From Clostridia bacterium (GTDB lineage Bacteria; Bacillota; Clostridia; Christensenellales; Aristaeellaceae), in assembly GCA_017397765.1 (NCBI GenBank), contig JAFQIB010000086.1, forward strand, positions 1 through 62,918: 62,918 nucleotides of DNA. The letters run 5' to 3'. This document shows, in pieces, positions 33,350-42,279 of this stretch. Under the pieces are notes generated by a model. That model was given only the letters and a program-made list of their open reading frames with translations, was not told the origin of the DNA and did no database searches. The number at the start of each line of letters is the position of its first letter. The stretch's first letter is position 1. The position numbers and the translations under genes are program-made.

Positions 33350-34822
33350 ATGGCTGATTATCTCCATGGCGCGTATGGCCAGATTCAGGCGGTTGGCACG
33401 AAGGTTGCCATCAAGAGCCAGAACGCCATCGTCTATGTTGGTACTGCCCCCGTGCATACCGTTGCCGGTGGCGCTGCCAACGTGAACCGTCCCATTCTTG
33501 TGACCAACATTGCGGAAGCCCGCAAGCATTTTGGTTACAGCGACGAGTGGGACAAGTATACCCTGTGCGAAGCGATGCACGCCCATCTTGAGAACAAGGC
33601 CGTCGGCCCCCTGGTGCTGATTAACGTTCTCGATCCCGCGACCCACAGGGCTGCGGAGGCTGGCACTGCCAACCTGACCCCCGAAAATGGCCGCGTGACC
33701 ATCGCCAATGCTGGCGACATCATTCTGGACACCGTGGCCGTGACCGGCAAGACCAAAGGCACGGACTACACTGTTCAGTACGACTTCAAGAAGAAGCTGC
33801 TGACCATCGCTGAGATCACCAGCGGCGGCCTTGGCACTGAGGCCCTGGCCATCACCTACAACAGCATCGACGCGACCGCCGTTGACGCTGACGACGTGAT
33901 CGGCGCGACCGACGGCGCGGGCCTGAATACCGGCCTGTTCGCCATCAAGAACGTGTACCAGGAAACCGGCTTCATCCCCTCCTTCCTGCTGGCTCCCGGC
34001 TTTTCCTCCATCCCCGCCGTGCATAGCGCGATGATCCAGAACAGCCAGAAGGTCAACAGCCATTGGGATGTGTACGTTATGGCGGACATCCCGATTGTGG
34101 ACGAGAATGACGAGAAGATCACCCTTGCGACCGCTGCCACCTGGAAGAATGCCAACGGCTACAACAAGAGCAATGAAACCGTTTACTTCCCCCTGGTGAA
34201 GGGTACGGACGACAAGATTTACCACCTGTCTGTGCTGGCTGCGGCCAACTTCCAGGAGCTTCTTGTCGCGCAGGACGGCATCCCCTACAAGACTGCCAGC
34301 AATACCGAGTGCGCTATCATCAGCAACCTGTACATGGGTGAGGACAGCGCGGGCCGCGTGTTTGATGACTACCTCATCAACAACCAGCTCAATAAGAACG
34401 GCATTGCCTCTGCTGCCTATGTGGGTGGCCGCTGGGCTGTCTGGGGCTGCCACAGCGCCGACTTCTCCCAGGAGGGCGGCGATCAGATCAACGTGTCTGA
34501 AACCAACCGCATGATGCTGTACTACATCAGCAATGATTTCCAGCATCGCCGCACCCGCAACGTGGACAAGCCTCTGACCGCCAACGACATCAAGACCATT
34601 GTTGCCGAGGAACAGACCCGCCTCGATGCTCTGGTCAAGATCGGTGCGCTGACCTACGGCGTCGTCCACCTGAACGCCGAGCCTGATGCCCGCAGCGACA
34701 TCATGAACGGCGACTATTCCTTCACCTTCAACGTGACCACCACGCCGCTTGCCAAGAGCCTGACCGCGATTGTCAACTGGACGGATGAAGGTTTCGTGAC
34801 CTATTTTGCCGACGTGGCGTAA
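33350..34822 (+). CDS. Contractile tail sheath protein
   Basis: 490 residues from ATG 33350 (GAGGAGG). GTAPVHTVAGGAANVNRPILVTN near the N-terminus and KSLTAIVNWTDEGFVTYFADV at the C-terminus are typical sheath regions. Sheath makes this a contractile-tailed phage despite its lambda-like head. Confidence 0.9.
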   Translation: MADYLHGAYGQIQAVGTKVAIKSQNAIVYVGTAPVHTVAGGAANVNRPILVTNIAEARKHFGYSDEWDKYTLCEAMHAHLENKAVGPLVLINVLDPATHRAAEAGTANLTPENGRVTIANAGDIILDTVAVTGKTKGTDYTVQYDFKKKLLTIAEITSGGLGTEALAITYNSIDATAVDADDVIGATDGAGLNTGLFAIKNVYQETGFIPSFLLAPGFSSIPAVHSAMIQNSQKVNSHWDVYVMADIPIVDENDEKITLATAATWKNANGYNKSNETVYFPLVKGTDDKIYHLSVLAAANFQELLVAQDGIPYKTASNTECAIISNLYMGEDSAGRVFDDYLINNQLNKNGIASAAYVGGRWAVWGCHSADFSQEGGDQINVSETNRMMLYYISNDFQHRRTRNVDKPLTANDIKTIVAEEQTRLDALVKIGALTYGVVHLNAEPDARSDIMNGDYSFTFNVTTTPLAKSLTAIVNWTDEGFVTYFADVA

Positions 34823-34839
34823 GAAAGGAGTAAACCGCT

Positions 34840-35355
34840 ATGCCCAGCAAAGTTTATAACAACGTCGAAGGCCATCGGGTTATTGACAACGAGCGCGTTG
34901 CCGAGGACGTAACCAGCGTAAGCCTGCCGACGATTGAGCATCCCACCAGCACCATTTCCTCCTCTGGTATGGCTATGGACGTGGATATGCCCAACACCAC
35001 CCACCTGAATGCGATGGAGTTCAGCGTGAGCCACAACAACGGCGTGAACTGCAAGTACCTTGCCTCCCCTGGCAAGCACTTCATCGAAACCCGTATTGTG
35101 CGCCAGCGCTACGCCGTGGCTGCCGGTGAGATTGAGCATGAGAGCGTCAAGTTCCGCATCACCGGCGTTCACAAGTCCACCGAGAAGGGCAACATCGAAA
35201 CCGGCAACCCCTTCGGCAGCACGGACAAGTATTCCGTACTGCGCTACGAGGAGGAAATCAACGGCGAGGTGACGACCATCATTGACGCGATGGCGGGCGT
35301 TATCAAGTTCAACGGCACTGACTACACCAATCAGATCGAGAATCTGCTGAACTAA
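34840..35355 (+). CDS. Tail tube protein
   Basis: 171 residues, P2 FII-type: SLPTIEHPTSTISSSGMAMDVDMP, VRQRYAVAAGEIEHESVKFRITG and KYSVLRYEEEINGEVTTIID. It forms the inner tube and follows sheath as in P2 and Mu-like phages. Confidence 0.9.
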   Translation: MPSKVYNNVEGHRVIDNERVAEDVTSVSLPTIEHPTSTISSSGMAMDVDMPNTTHLNAMEFSVSHNNGVNCKYLASPGKHFIETRIVRQRYAVAAGEIEHESVKFRITGVHKSTEKGNIETGNPFGSTDKYSVLRYEEEINGEVTTIIDAMAGVIKFNGTDYTNQIENLLN

Positions 35356-35360
35356 TCCCA

Positions 35361-35400
35361 AGGGCGGGAAAAGCGCAAACATTTTCGTTTTTCCCGCCCT
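35361..35400 (+). terminator. Strong hairpin after the tail tube gene
   Basis: AGGGCGGGAAAA (35361-35372) pairs with TTTTCCCGCCCT (35389-35400), enclosing an AAACATTT box. No U-run follows, so it may be an mRNA-stabilising or partial terminator structure that lowers expression downstream. Confidence 0.6.
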
Positions 35401-35433
35401 ATTCCATCATCAAAAAACAAGGAGAAAAAGATC

Positions 35434-35880
35434 ATGAGCGAAGAAATCAAGAAGAATGAGCAGCCCCAGGTTGAGGAACAGCCCAAGGAGCAGGAAGCAC
35501 AGAAACCCGCTCCCATCACTCTGAGCATGATTTCCAAAGGCACGCTGGAGCTGGCCGTGCCGATCCGCGCGAGAAGCGCAGATGTTTCCGTATTACATTA
35601 CGATTTTACCAAGCTGAGCGGCTGGGAATATGTCGAGGCTATGGATTCTGACACCGCCAGCCGGAACGTTTTCCAGGTTTCCAAGAAACAGGCTCTTGCT
35701 CTGTTTGCCGCTGCCGCTGCAAAGCAGGCCCCGGTGGACGACAAGGGCGGTCGCCTCTACGATGCCAAAGACATCAAAGAGAGGATCAGCCTCTCTGATG
35801 CGCAGCGTGCGGTTCAGGTGGCTACGGTTTTTTTGGTACGGTCGGCACAGGAAGCCGGGAAGAATACATACGGCGAATAA
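35434..35880 (+). CDS. Tail assembly chaperone, short form (gpE-like)
   Basis: 148 residues. The C-terminal core (VLHYDFTKLSGWEYVEAMDSD ... ISLSDAQRAVQVATVFL) is typical of P2/Mu-like tail chaperones that bind the tape measure during tail assembly. The slippery heptamer T TTT TTG at 35829-35835 is in the correct phase, so some ribosomes shift to make the long form. Confidence 0.85.
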   Translation: MSEEIKKNEQPQVEEQPKEQEAQKPAPITLSMISKGTLELAVPIRARSADVSVLHYDFTKLSGWEYVEAMDSDTASRNVFQVSKKQALALFAAAAAKQAPVDDKGGRLYDAKDIKERISLSDAQRAVQVATVFLVRSAQEAGKNTYGE

Positions 35881-35999
35881 CTGATGCCGCCATGGCAAGC
35901 CATACACCCATCAATGTGTTTATGGATATGACGATCAGCATGTTCAACGAGTTTGTACATGCGATCCACACAGTAATTCAAGCAAGGAACAAGAAATAA
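35434..35999 (+). CDS. Tail assembly chaperone, long form by -1 frameshift
   Basis: After codon 134 (TTG, 35833-35835) a -1 shift continues as GTVGTGSREEYIRRITDAAM and on to a stop at 35997-35999, giving 188 residues. The same heptamer (TTTTTTG) makes E+E' in P2. No independent start with a ribosome site is seen for the second frame. Long and short forms are needed in ratio in many tailed phages. Confidence 0.8.
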
Positions 36000-36000
36000 C

Positions 36001-36030
36001 GCGGAGCGCCCCGGCGGCGCTCCGCTTTTT
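36001..36030 (+). terminator. Intrinsic terminator after tail chaperone
   Basis: GCGGAGCGCC (36001-36010), loop CCGGC, GGCGCTCCGC (36016-36025), then TTTTTAA. Confidence 0.85.
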
Positions 36031-36044
36031 AAGGAGGCGGCAGA

Positions 36045-36962
36045 ATGCAGCTTTTCTACGAGGGGACGGACATCACCCGCGAGGTGGACGTGGTGAAATG
36101 CGTTCACCGCGACGTTTCGGGTGGGCGATGTGACAGCATAGAGATTGAGCTGGAAAATGCCGCAGCATGGTACAGATGGCAGCCGCAGCGCGACGATGTG
36201 CTTGAGGTTCAGATGGACGGGTACAGCACCGGGATTCTGTTTCTCAATTCTGTACTACCTACGGCAGGCAAGTACAGGATCATTGCAACGAGCCTGCCCA
36301 GCGCAGCGCGGCGCAGGGTATATGCCGCCTATGAAGGGATGTGTATTGCCGACATCGTGGCCGCCTGCGCCGCAGAATGCGGCATGGACAGTGCCTTGTT
36401 TGGCATTGACAAAGATATTACCTACACTTATCTGATGCGCCACAAAGAGGGCGCTCCGGCATTTCTGAGCCGGATTTTACAATGCGAGGGTGCGGTTCTG
36501 AAAGCGCTGAACGGGCGCTTGACCGCAATCTCCATCGAATACGCGCAGGCCATGGAGGCTGCGCAGACCATCAGGATCAGCGCCGATCAGGCGGGAACGC
36601 ACTATCTGAGGCGCGACGATGTGAAGCTGGCCGGTATCACCATCAAGACGCCGTATGCAAACGGCGGTGCAGAGGACGTGGAAGCCTCCTATGGACAGCA
36701 TGAGGTTTTCACTGACTATCCGGCTATGGATGCAGCGCAGGCGGCCAGATGGGCGCGTGGGCTGCTTCTTTGCCGCAACAGGACTGCGGAGGAGCTGACC
36801 GTGGGCATGGAATACAACCCCGGCCTGACAGCCATGACGAGAATTGACGTTGACAGTCCGACGGATGCGGACGGCCAATGGCTGATTGACGAGGTGGAGC
36901 ATGACTTCTTCCGCAAGAAAAGCAAGGCCAAGCTGCTCCGCTGCGTCAGCACGATTGGGTGA
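36045..36962 (+). CDS. Baseplate hub protein, gpD-like
   Basis: 305 residues, P2 gene D family: FYEGTDITREVDVVKCVHRD, a LysM-like middle (ADIVAACAAECGMDSAL) and GQWLIDEVEHDFFRKKSKAKL. It forms part of the hub that joins tube and spike. Confidence 0.85.
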   Translation: MQLFYEGTDITREVDVVKCVHRDVSGGRCDSIEIELENAAAWYRWQPQRDDVLEVQMDGYSTGILFLNSVLPTAGKYRIIATSLPSAARRRVYAAYEGMCIADIVAACAAECGMDSALFGIDKDITYTYLMRHKEGAPAFLSRILQCEGAVLKALNGRLTAISIEYAQAMEAAQTIRISADQAGTHYLRRDDVKLAGITIKTPYANGGAEDVEASYGQHEVFTDYPAMDAAQAARWARGLLLCRNRTAEELTVGMEYNPGLTAMTRIDVDSPTDADGQWLIDEVEHDFFRKKSKAKLLRCVSTIG

Positions 36963-37204
36963 TTCCTATGGACAAGATCAGGGGATTTCCCATTTATCAC
37001 GCGATTAAACCGGGCGTCGCCCCGACCGAATATAAAGAAAAAGAAAACAAAAAGATCAAGAAAATCAGCACCAACCAACTTATCAAGAGCTATTTGTGCA
37101 GCGGAGCGAACAGCAGATGTGTGGTTTTTCGCCAGTGCGAATGCCTGGACGCTTGCCAGTACGGACAGCAATATATCAAACAGACGAGCGAGGAACAATC
37201 ATGA
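36959..37204 (+). CDS. Small tail-region protein with Cys cluster
   Basis: About 78-81 residues from GTG 36959 or ATG 36968; neither has a clear ribosome site. Lysine-rich centre and CVVFRQCECLDACQYG near the C-terminus. Unknown. Confidence 0.5.
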   Translation: MIPMDKIRGFPIYHAIKPGVAPTEYKEKENKKIKKISTNQLIKSYLCSGANSRCVVFRQCECLDACQYGQQYIKQTSEEQS

Positions 37205-37404
37205 AAAATAATTATGGAGCGAACATCGAGCGCGGGATCATTGCCGAGGTATGCGAGGACGGCTATAAGGTGCAGTCCCTCACACGTGACGGCATTATGA
37301 CGCCTGCGATCCCGTCCGTAAGCGGCGCGGCCTATAGGGCTGGTGACCGCGTTTATTTTTTCGTGTTTGACGACGGACACGGAGCGATCCTCGCGGCGTT
37401 CTGA
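37201..37404 (+). CDS. Small beta-rich baseplate/spike-region protein
   Basis: 67 residues from ATG 37201 overlapping the previous stop. NIERGIIAEVCEDGYKVQSL and GDRVYFFVFDDGHGAILA suggest an OB or small beta-barrel fold as in gpV/gp45-type spike proteins. Inference only. Confidence 0.55.
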   Translation: MKNNYGANIERGIIAEVCEDGYKVQSLTRDGIMTPAIPSVSGAAYRAGDRVYFFVFDDGHGAILAAF

Positions 37405-37432
37405 CCGAATCGCCGCAGTTAGGCGGTGAAAA

Positions 37433-40400
37433 ATGGGACAGCAGACCCTCCAAACGATTATCACCCTGAGTGGCAAAGTAGATAATACGTTTGGAAGTAT
37501 CGGTACGGCTCTGATTAACGTGGGCAATCACATCGACGCCCTCAGTCAGAAGATTATCGACTTTGGAAAGGAAAGCGTTGAGGAATACGTCGAGTACGAC
37601 GACGTAATGCGAGAAGTGCAGGCGCTTGGCGAATATGACGACAAGACGATGCGCGTCCTCAACGAGTATAACAAGACCATTGCTCAGTCGAGCAAATACA
37701 CAATGGATCAGGCCGCGCAGGCCGAAGTGATGATGGCGCAGCTTGGTTTGAACATGGAGCAAACCAAAACGCTGATGCCCACCGTCATGAACCTGGCGAC
37801 GGCGGCAAACATCGACCTTGCCGACAGCCTGGACTACTTGTACTACACGCTGAATGCGCTTGGTATGCCGATGGAGTATGCCAACACACTCAGCGATCAG
37901 ATGTCGAAAACCGCCGCCATCAGCGCTGCGGACATTGACACTCTGGGCCAATCCATGCAGCGCCTTGGCAGCGGCGCACAGTTCTTTGCAGGCGGAAGCA
38001 GTGAAATTCTCGCCATCCTGGGCGGCATTTCTCAGTTTGGTTCCGACATGCAGGGTACAAACGCCGGTACACAGCTCAGAAACTTCATGCTGACGCTGCT
38101 TGCCCCGACGCAAAGCAAGGACAAGCTGATTCAATCCCTGCGCGTGACCGAGGAGGAATGGGCGGAATTTGAATCCTACATGGAAGAAGCCGGTATTGAC
38201 GTAAACGATACGGCGGACGCCATGAACGAACTGGGCTTGTCGGTTTACGATTCGACGACCGGCGAACTGAAACCGGCTATCCAGATCATCGGCGAACTGA
38301 ACGCGGCTCTCTCTACGCTCTCTGAGGCAGAGCAGAATGAGATGCTGGGCAATCTGTTCGGCAAGCGCACCACCACCACGGCATTGAACCTGATGGCCGC
38401 GCTCGGCACGATCATTGACTATCAGCAGCAGATTGAGGGAGGCAGCGCAGGTTATACCGAATCCATGGCCGACACCATGGAGGGCGGCCTGGGCGGCGCT
38501 CTGCGCGAGTTTACCGCTTCCTGGGATGCTTTCCAGACGACCATCGGCGAAACCATTGCGCCTGAGGTCGAGGGTGTGGCCGACTTCATGACGGACATCG
38601 TGAACGGCCTTGCCAACATGGACAAGGACAAGCTGGAAGTGCTTCTCGGCGCAGCGACGGGTATTGCTGCGGCTGGCCCTACCCTGCTTCTTGCGGGCAG
38701 CGCATTCCGTCTGATCGGCTTTGCCATGACCCCCATCGGCGCGGCAGCCCTTGGCCTGACGGCCCTTGCGGCAGCGGCGGGCGCACTCTACCAGCTTGGC
38801 GAAGCCAACTTCGCAGCCCAATTCGGCGAAATGGATCTGGACACCGAGGCCCTGCTGGCGCACGTCAACGGGATTGGCGAGGCATTCAACAATACCTACA
38901 CCGACGTAAACAACTACAACACTGCTCTGCAAATGGCAGTGGAAAACTTTGAAACGGCCAGCACGACGCTCTCCGGCGATCTGCTGACCAGCATGATTAC
39001 CGGCGCAACGCTCACCCCGGAACAGATTGCCAGCATTACCTCGCTCGGCGAGACGATGGGTAATGAGTTGCTTGCCGGTATCAGTGCCAGCTTTGACAAG
39101 AGCGCAAGCTATCTCACGATGCTGTTTGGCGGCCTTGACAGCGCCGCCACGGATGACGAGTATGCGGGCGCGATCCTGCTTGCCGATACGATGTATGAAA
39201 ACCTCGTAGGGCAGGCGGAACAGCTTGGCCGCGAGTTTGGAGAAACGCTTGGCACGGCCATGGATGACGGCATTATTACCGGCAACGAGTATAACGTCAT
39301 CATGGAAAAGATGCAGGCGTACAACGACGCTATGGCGATTGCTGCCCAAGCAGATCAAGCGGCGGTTCTTGCACAGCAGCTCCACAAGGCCCAGAGTGTA
39401 AGCTGGGACAGCGCAGAATCCTTCCTCAAAGAACAGACGGAGATCATGAATGCCAATCTGGCCGAAGCCGAGGAAACGCACATCGGCGAGCGGGCTAAGT
39501 GGGGCGTTTATTACGACGAGGCCATCAGGCAAGGGTGGATCAACCCCATTACCGGCGCAGCATACAGCGAGGAGGACAAGACGGCTTTCCTGGCCGACAT
39601 GGATGCGCAGTATGCAGCAAAAATGCAGGGTTACAAAGACCAGAATGCCGAGGTCGTAATGGCTGTGCTGAACGGCCTGATCGGTCAAAGCGACTTCGGA
39701 GATGCACTTCCCCTGCTCCAAACTGCATTAGGCAATATGGACGCCATGGAGCGCGGTGCTGCTGGTACTCTGACGCTGGAGGATGTTGATTGGGCGGTGC
39801 TGGATGCCGCTGGGTTACTCCCGGAAAACATCTCTGAGCAGATGTTTGACATGTACGAGGCTTCGGATCGGCTTGAGAAGCTGTTCAAGCCCTACATGGA
39901 CAACCCAGAGGTAGCGAAGCTCATGGAACAGATGGGCTATGTGTATGCTCTTGGGCAGGAAGCGGAGTTTTACCAGTGGCGCAAGGATGATTTCAACGAA
40001 TCCGGCGGCACGATAGACCCGCGCGGAGAATTTGCCACGGCGGAACAGCTTGCATACAACCAGCGGAAAGCGGAGTTGGAAGCGAGTATTGCCGATGCAA
40101 CGGGCGCTCTTGAAAAATTGAAAGCCCAGGACGCGAAGATCAGCGCCGAAATAGCCGAACGCGAGAACCGGCTTGCCGGTAACGACCGGCCCTGGAGTTA
40201 CTACCTGACCAGCGGAGAAGCAAGCGATTACAACGCCCTTTACGGAAACGTGCTGGGCGGCAATCTGACGCAGAAGAAAGAAAGCGTCACGATTGATATT
40301 TCCGAAGCGGAAGCCCAGATTGCAGCATTGCAGCAAGAATTGGATTCTCTGACGGCGCCGGATGTAACGATTGATTCTACGGGCATGGAAGCCGATGCAC

Positions 40401-40951
40401 AGACGGCAGGCGCAGCAGCCGAAACCTCCCTCATGGATGGATTCGGAGACCCCATGCTTGATGCCACTGTTGATGCCGCAGGCATTACAGCAGATGCTTC
40501 CAGCACTGGCAGTACTGCCGTAGCCGCACTGTATGAATCCTGGGGCAGCCCGACACTGACGGCGCGAGTTTCCTATTCCGGCATCCGTAGCGGCAACAGC
40601 CTTATCGGCGGATCGAAATTCTCTCTGTTTGCAGAGGGCGGACGAGCTACCGAGGCTTCTATCTTCGGCGAAGCTGGCCCGGAATGGGCGATCCCGGAGG
40701 AACATACCGACCGCGTGGCAAGCCTGTTCAATGCAGCCCGCGAGGCCGCAGGCTTTACCTGGCCGGAGCTGATTGCTCGCAACGGTGGATTGAATGCCGG
40801 AGGTGGCACGCCTGCGCAGATCATCTATTCCCCGACGATCTACGCCAACGACGCGAACGGCGTTGAGCAGAAGTTGATCGAGGACAAGGAACGGCTCGAC
40901 CGCTGGTGGAGCGAAAAGCAAATGCACGACGATGTGGAGGTGTACGCATAA
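37433..40951 (+). CDS. Tail tape measure protein
   Basis: 1172 residues. TP901-type N-terminal core (EYVEYDDVMREVQALGEYDD, NLATAANIDLADSLDYLYYTL, GMPMEYANTLSDQMSKTAA), a hydrophobic segment near residue 420 (GAATGIAAAGPTLLLAGSAF), helical body and C-terminal GRATEASIFGEAGPEWAIPE. Length sets tail length, and it is followed by gpX-like gene as in P2-like phages. Confidence 0.95.
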   Translation: MGQQTLQTIITLSGKVDNTFGSIGTALINVGNHIDALSQKIIDFGKESVEEYVEYDDVMREVQALGEYDDKTMRVLNEYNKTIAQSSKYTMDQAAQAEVMMAQLGLNMEQTKTLMPTVMNLATAANIDLADSLDYLYYTLNALGMPMEYANTLSDQMSKTAAISAADIDTLGQSMQRLGSGAQFFAGGSSEILAILGGISQFGSDMQGTNAGTQLRNFMLTLLAPTQSKDKLIQSLRVTEEEWAEFESYMEEAGIDVNDTADAMNELGLSVYDSTTGELKPAIQIIGELNAALSTLSEAEQNEMLGNLFGKRTTTTALNLMAALGTIIDYQQQIEGGSAGYTESMADTMEGGLGGALREFTASWDAFQTTIGETIAPEVEGVADFMTDIVNGLANMDKDKLEVLLGAATGIAAAGPTLLLAGSAFRLIGFAMTPIGAAALGLTALAAAAGALYQLGEANFAAQFGEMDLDTEALLAHVNGIGEAFNNTYTDVNNYNTALQMAVENFETASTTLSGDLLTSMITGATLTPEQIASITSLGETMGNELLAGISASFDKSASYLTMLFGGLDSAATDDEYAGAILLADTMYENLVGQAEQLGREFGETLGTAMDDGIITGNEYNVIMEKMQAYNDAMAIAAQADQAAVLAQQLHKAQSVSWDSAESFLKEQTEIMNANLAEAEETHIGERAKWGVYYDEAIRQGWINPITGAAYSEEDKTAFLADMDAQYAAKMQGYKDQNAEVVMAVLNGLIGQSDFGDALPLLQTALGNMDAMERGAAGTLTLEDVDWAVLDAAGLLPENISEQMFDMYEASDRLEKLFKPYMDNPEVAKLMEQMGYVYALGQEAEFYQWRKDDFNESGGTIDPRGEFATAEQLAYNQRKAELEASIADATGALEKLKAQDAKISAEIAERENRLAGNDRPWSYYLTSGEASDYNALYGNVLGGNLTQKKESVTIDISEAEAQIAALQQELDSLTAPDVTIDSTGMEADAQTAGAAAETSLMDGFGDPMLDATVDAAGITADASSTGSTAVAALYESWGSPTLTARVSYSGIRSGNSLIGGSKFSLFAEGGRATEASIFGEAGPEWAIPEEHTDRVASLFNAAREAAGFTWPELIARNGGLNAGGGTPAQIIYSPTIYANDANGVEQKLIEDKERLDRWWSEKQMHDDVEVYA

Positions 40952-41188
40952 ATGGTTGCATTGAGTGGTTATGTATACCGTTGCAGCGCCGGTGAAACCT
41001 TTGACATGGTGGCGCTGAACATCTACGACCATGAAAAGTACGCCGCCGACCTGATGAACGCCAATCCCGGATATGTACGGCGTGCGGTGTTCCAGGGTGA
41101 TGAAGTGCTTTCCCTGCCGGTCGTAGAAATTCCCGAAAACGAGAACGAAAACGAATACGCGCCAAGCACTGCGCCGTGGAAGGAGTGA
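40952..41188 (+). CDS. Tail protein X-like (LysM fold)
   Basis: 78 residues: YRCSAGETFDMVALNIYDHE and NPGYVRRAVFQGDEVLSLP are the gpX/LysM pattern. gpX caps the hub in contractile tails. Confidence 0.85.
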   Translation: MVALSGYVYRCSAGETFDMVALNIYDHEKYAADLMNANPGYVRRAVFQGDEVLSLPVVEIPENENENEYAPSTAPWKE

Positions 41189-41194
41189 TGAAAT

Positions 41195-41932
41195 ATGGCT
41201 GAAATTGCCTCCTGGAACGGACACTCCTTCACGGTGTCGCCGAAGCTGATCCGAGGTTTTACGGGACTGACTATCAAGGGCAGCAGCGAAACCGAGGACA
41301 AGACCAGCGACGGCCAGAAATACGTTTCCCGCAAAAACAGCAATCCCTCCGAAATTACGCTGACGGCGGAGCTGAACGCCCTGACCGGCTGTGACGTGAA
41401 GAATGAGGCGCTGAAATTCGTGGATGAAGCGCGGTCGGGCGCGAAGAACTACTTTTACATGGGCGGCAAAAAGCTGATTTCCTGTCAGCTCATGCTCACG
41501 GAGGCGTCTGTGAGCGAAACAACGATTGCCCCCAATGGCACATGGATCAGCTGCAAGGTAAAGCTGACAATGAAACAGTGCGCGAAGTACGATGGAACGG
41601 GCAGTTCCTCGTCCTCCTCGTCCTCGTCGTCCAGCAGTTCCAGCAGCTCGTCCAGCAGTAAAAAAAGCAGCACAAAAACGACTTCGACCACGACGGTCAA
41701 GAAAGCGGCTGCAGCAGGCGTTGTAGGCGCGGTGGCCGGTGCGGTTGCGGCGGTCGCTTCCAAGGTAAAAACCACTGTAACGAGCGTGGCAAGCAAGGTA
41801 TCTGGCGCACTGAAATCAGCCGTTGCAGCCGTCAACAATGCCAAGAAAACATCTTCCACCACGAAGAAAACTTCCGTCGTATCAAAGGTTACAAGCGCCG
41901 CCAAGAACAAAGTCAAAGCACTTTTGAAATAA
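41195..41932 (+). CDS. gpU-like tail protein with poly-Ser linker and basic histone-like tail
   Basis: 245 residues. Residues 1-130 are a gpU/baseplate-like beta domain (ASWNGHSFTVSPKLIRGF ... TWISCKVKLTMKQC). Then comes a run of 19 serines, and residues 155-245 are almost only Lys, Ala, Ser, Thr and Val (TTTVKKAAAAGVVGAVAGAV...), like an H1-type tail. The added tail is unusual in this family. Confidence 0.75.
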   Translation: MAEIASWNGHSFTVSPKLIRGFTGLTIKGSSETEDKTSDGQKYVSRKNSNPSEITLTAELNALTGCDVKNEALKFVDEARSGAKNYFYMGGKKLISCQLMLTEASVSETTIAPNGTWISCKVKLTMKQCAKYDGTGSSSSSSSSSSSSSSSSSSSKKSSTKTTSTTTVKKAAAAGVVGAVAGAVAAVASKVKTTVTSVASKVSGALKSAVAAVNNAKKTSSTTKKTSVVSKVTSAAKNKVKALLK

Positions 41933-41947
41933 CGGAGGAGGCAGAGC

Positions 41948-42265
41948 ATGGCACAATATCAGATTACCAACCGGCCTGCACCGATTGATTTTGAGTGCAA
42001 CAACGACATCATCCTGCGCACGATCCAGAATGCGAAAAACCTTCTGATGTGCCGGATGGGCGAAGTACCCTATGACCGCTATCGCGGTTTCGACCCCGCT
42101 TTCTATGAGCTGCCGCTGCCGGAGCTGCAAGAGAAGCTGCTGCCGGAGCTGGACAGGATCATGCTGTGGGAGCCGGACGTGGAGATCGTGGACGGCGAGT
42201 GCGCCATGGACGAAAACGGCGACATCATCATTACGGCCACCATTGAAGTGACCATAGACGAGTAA
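41948..42265 (+). CDS. Baseplate wedge protein, gp25/gpW-like
   Basis: 105 residues: TIQNAKNLLMCRMGEVPYDRYRGFDPAF and the closing beta hairpin DENGDIIITATIEVTID. gp25-like proteins start sheath assembly from the baseplate. Confidence 0.8.
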   Translation: MAQYQITNRPAPIDFECNNDIILRTIQNAKNLLMCRMGEVPYDRYRGFDPAFYELPLPELQEKLLPELDRIMLWEPDVEIVDGECAMDENGDIIITATIEVTIDE

Positions 42266-42279
42266 CGGAGGTGAGAAGA

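Noticed and set aside
41590-41660. Serine-codon tract as a phase-variable simple repeat
   Set aside because: The codons are a mix of TCC, TCG, TCA-free and AGC/AGT without a pure short unit, so slipped-strand change of frame is unlikely.
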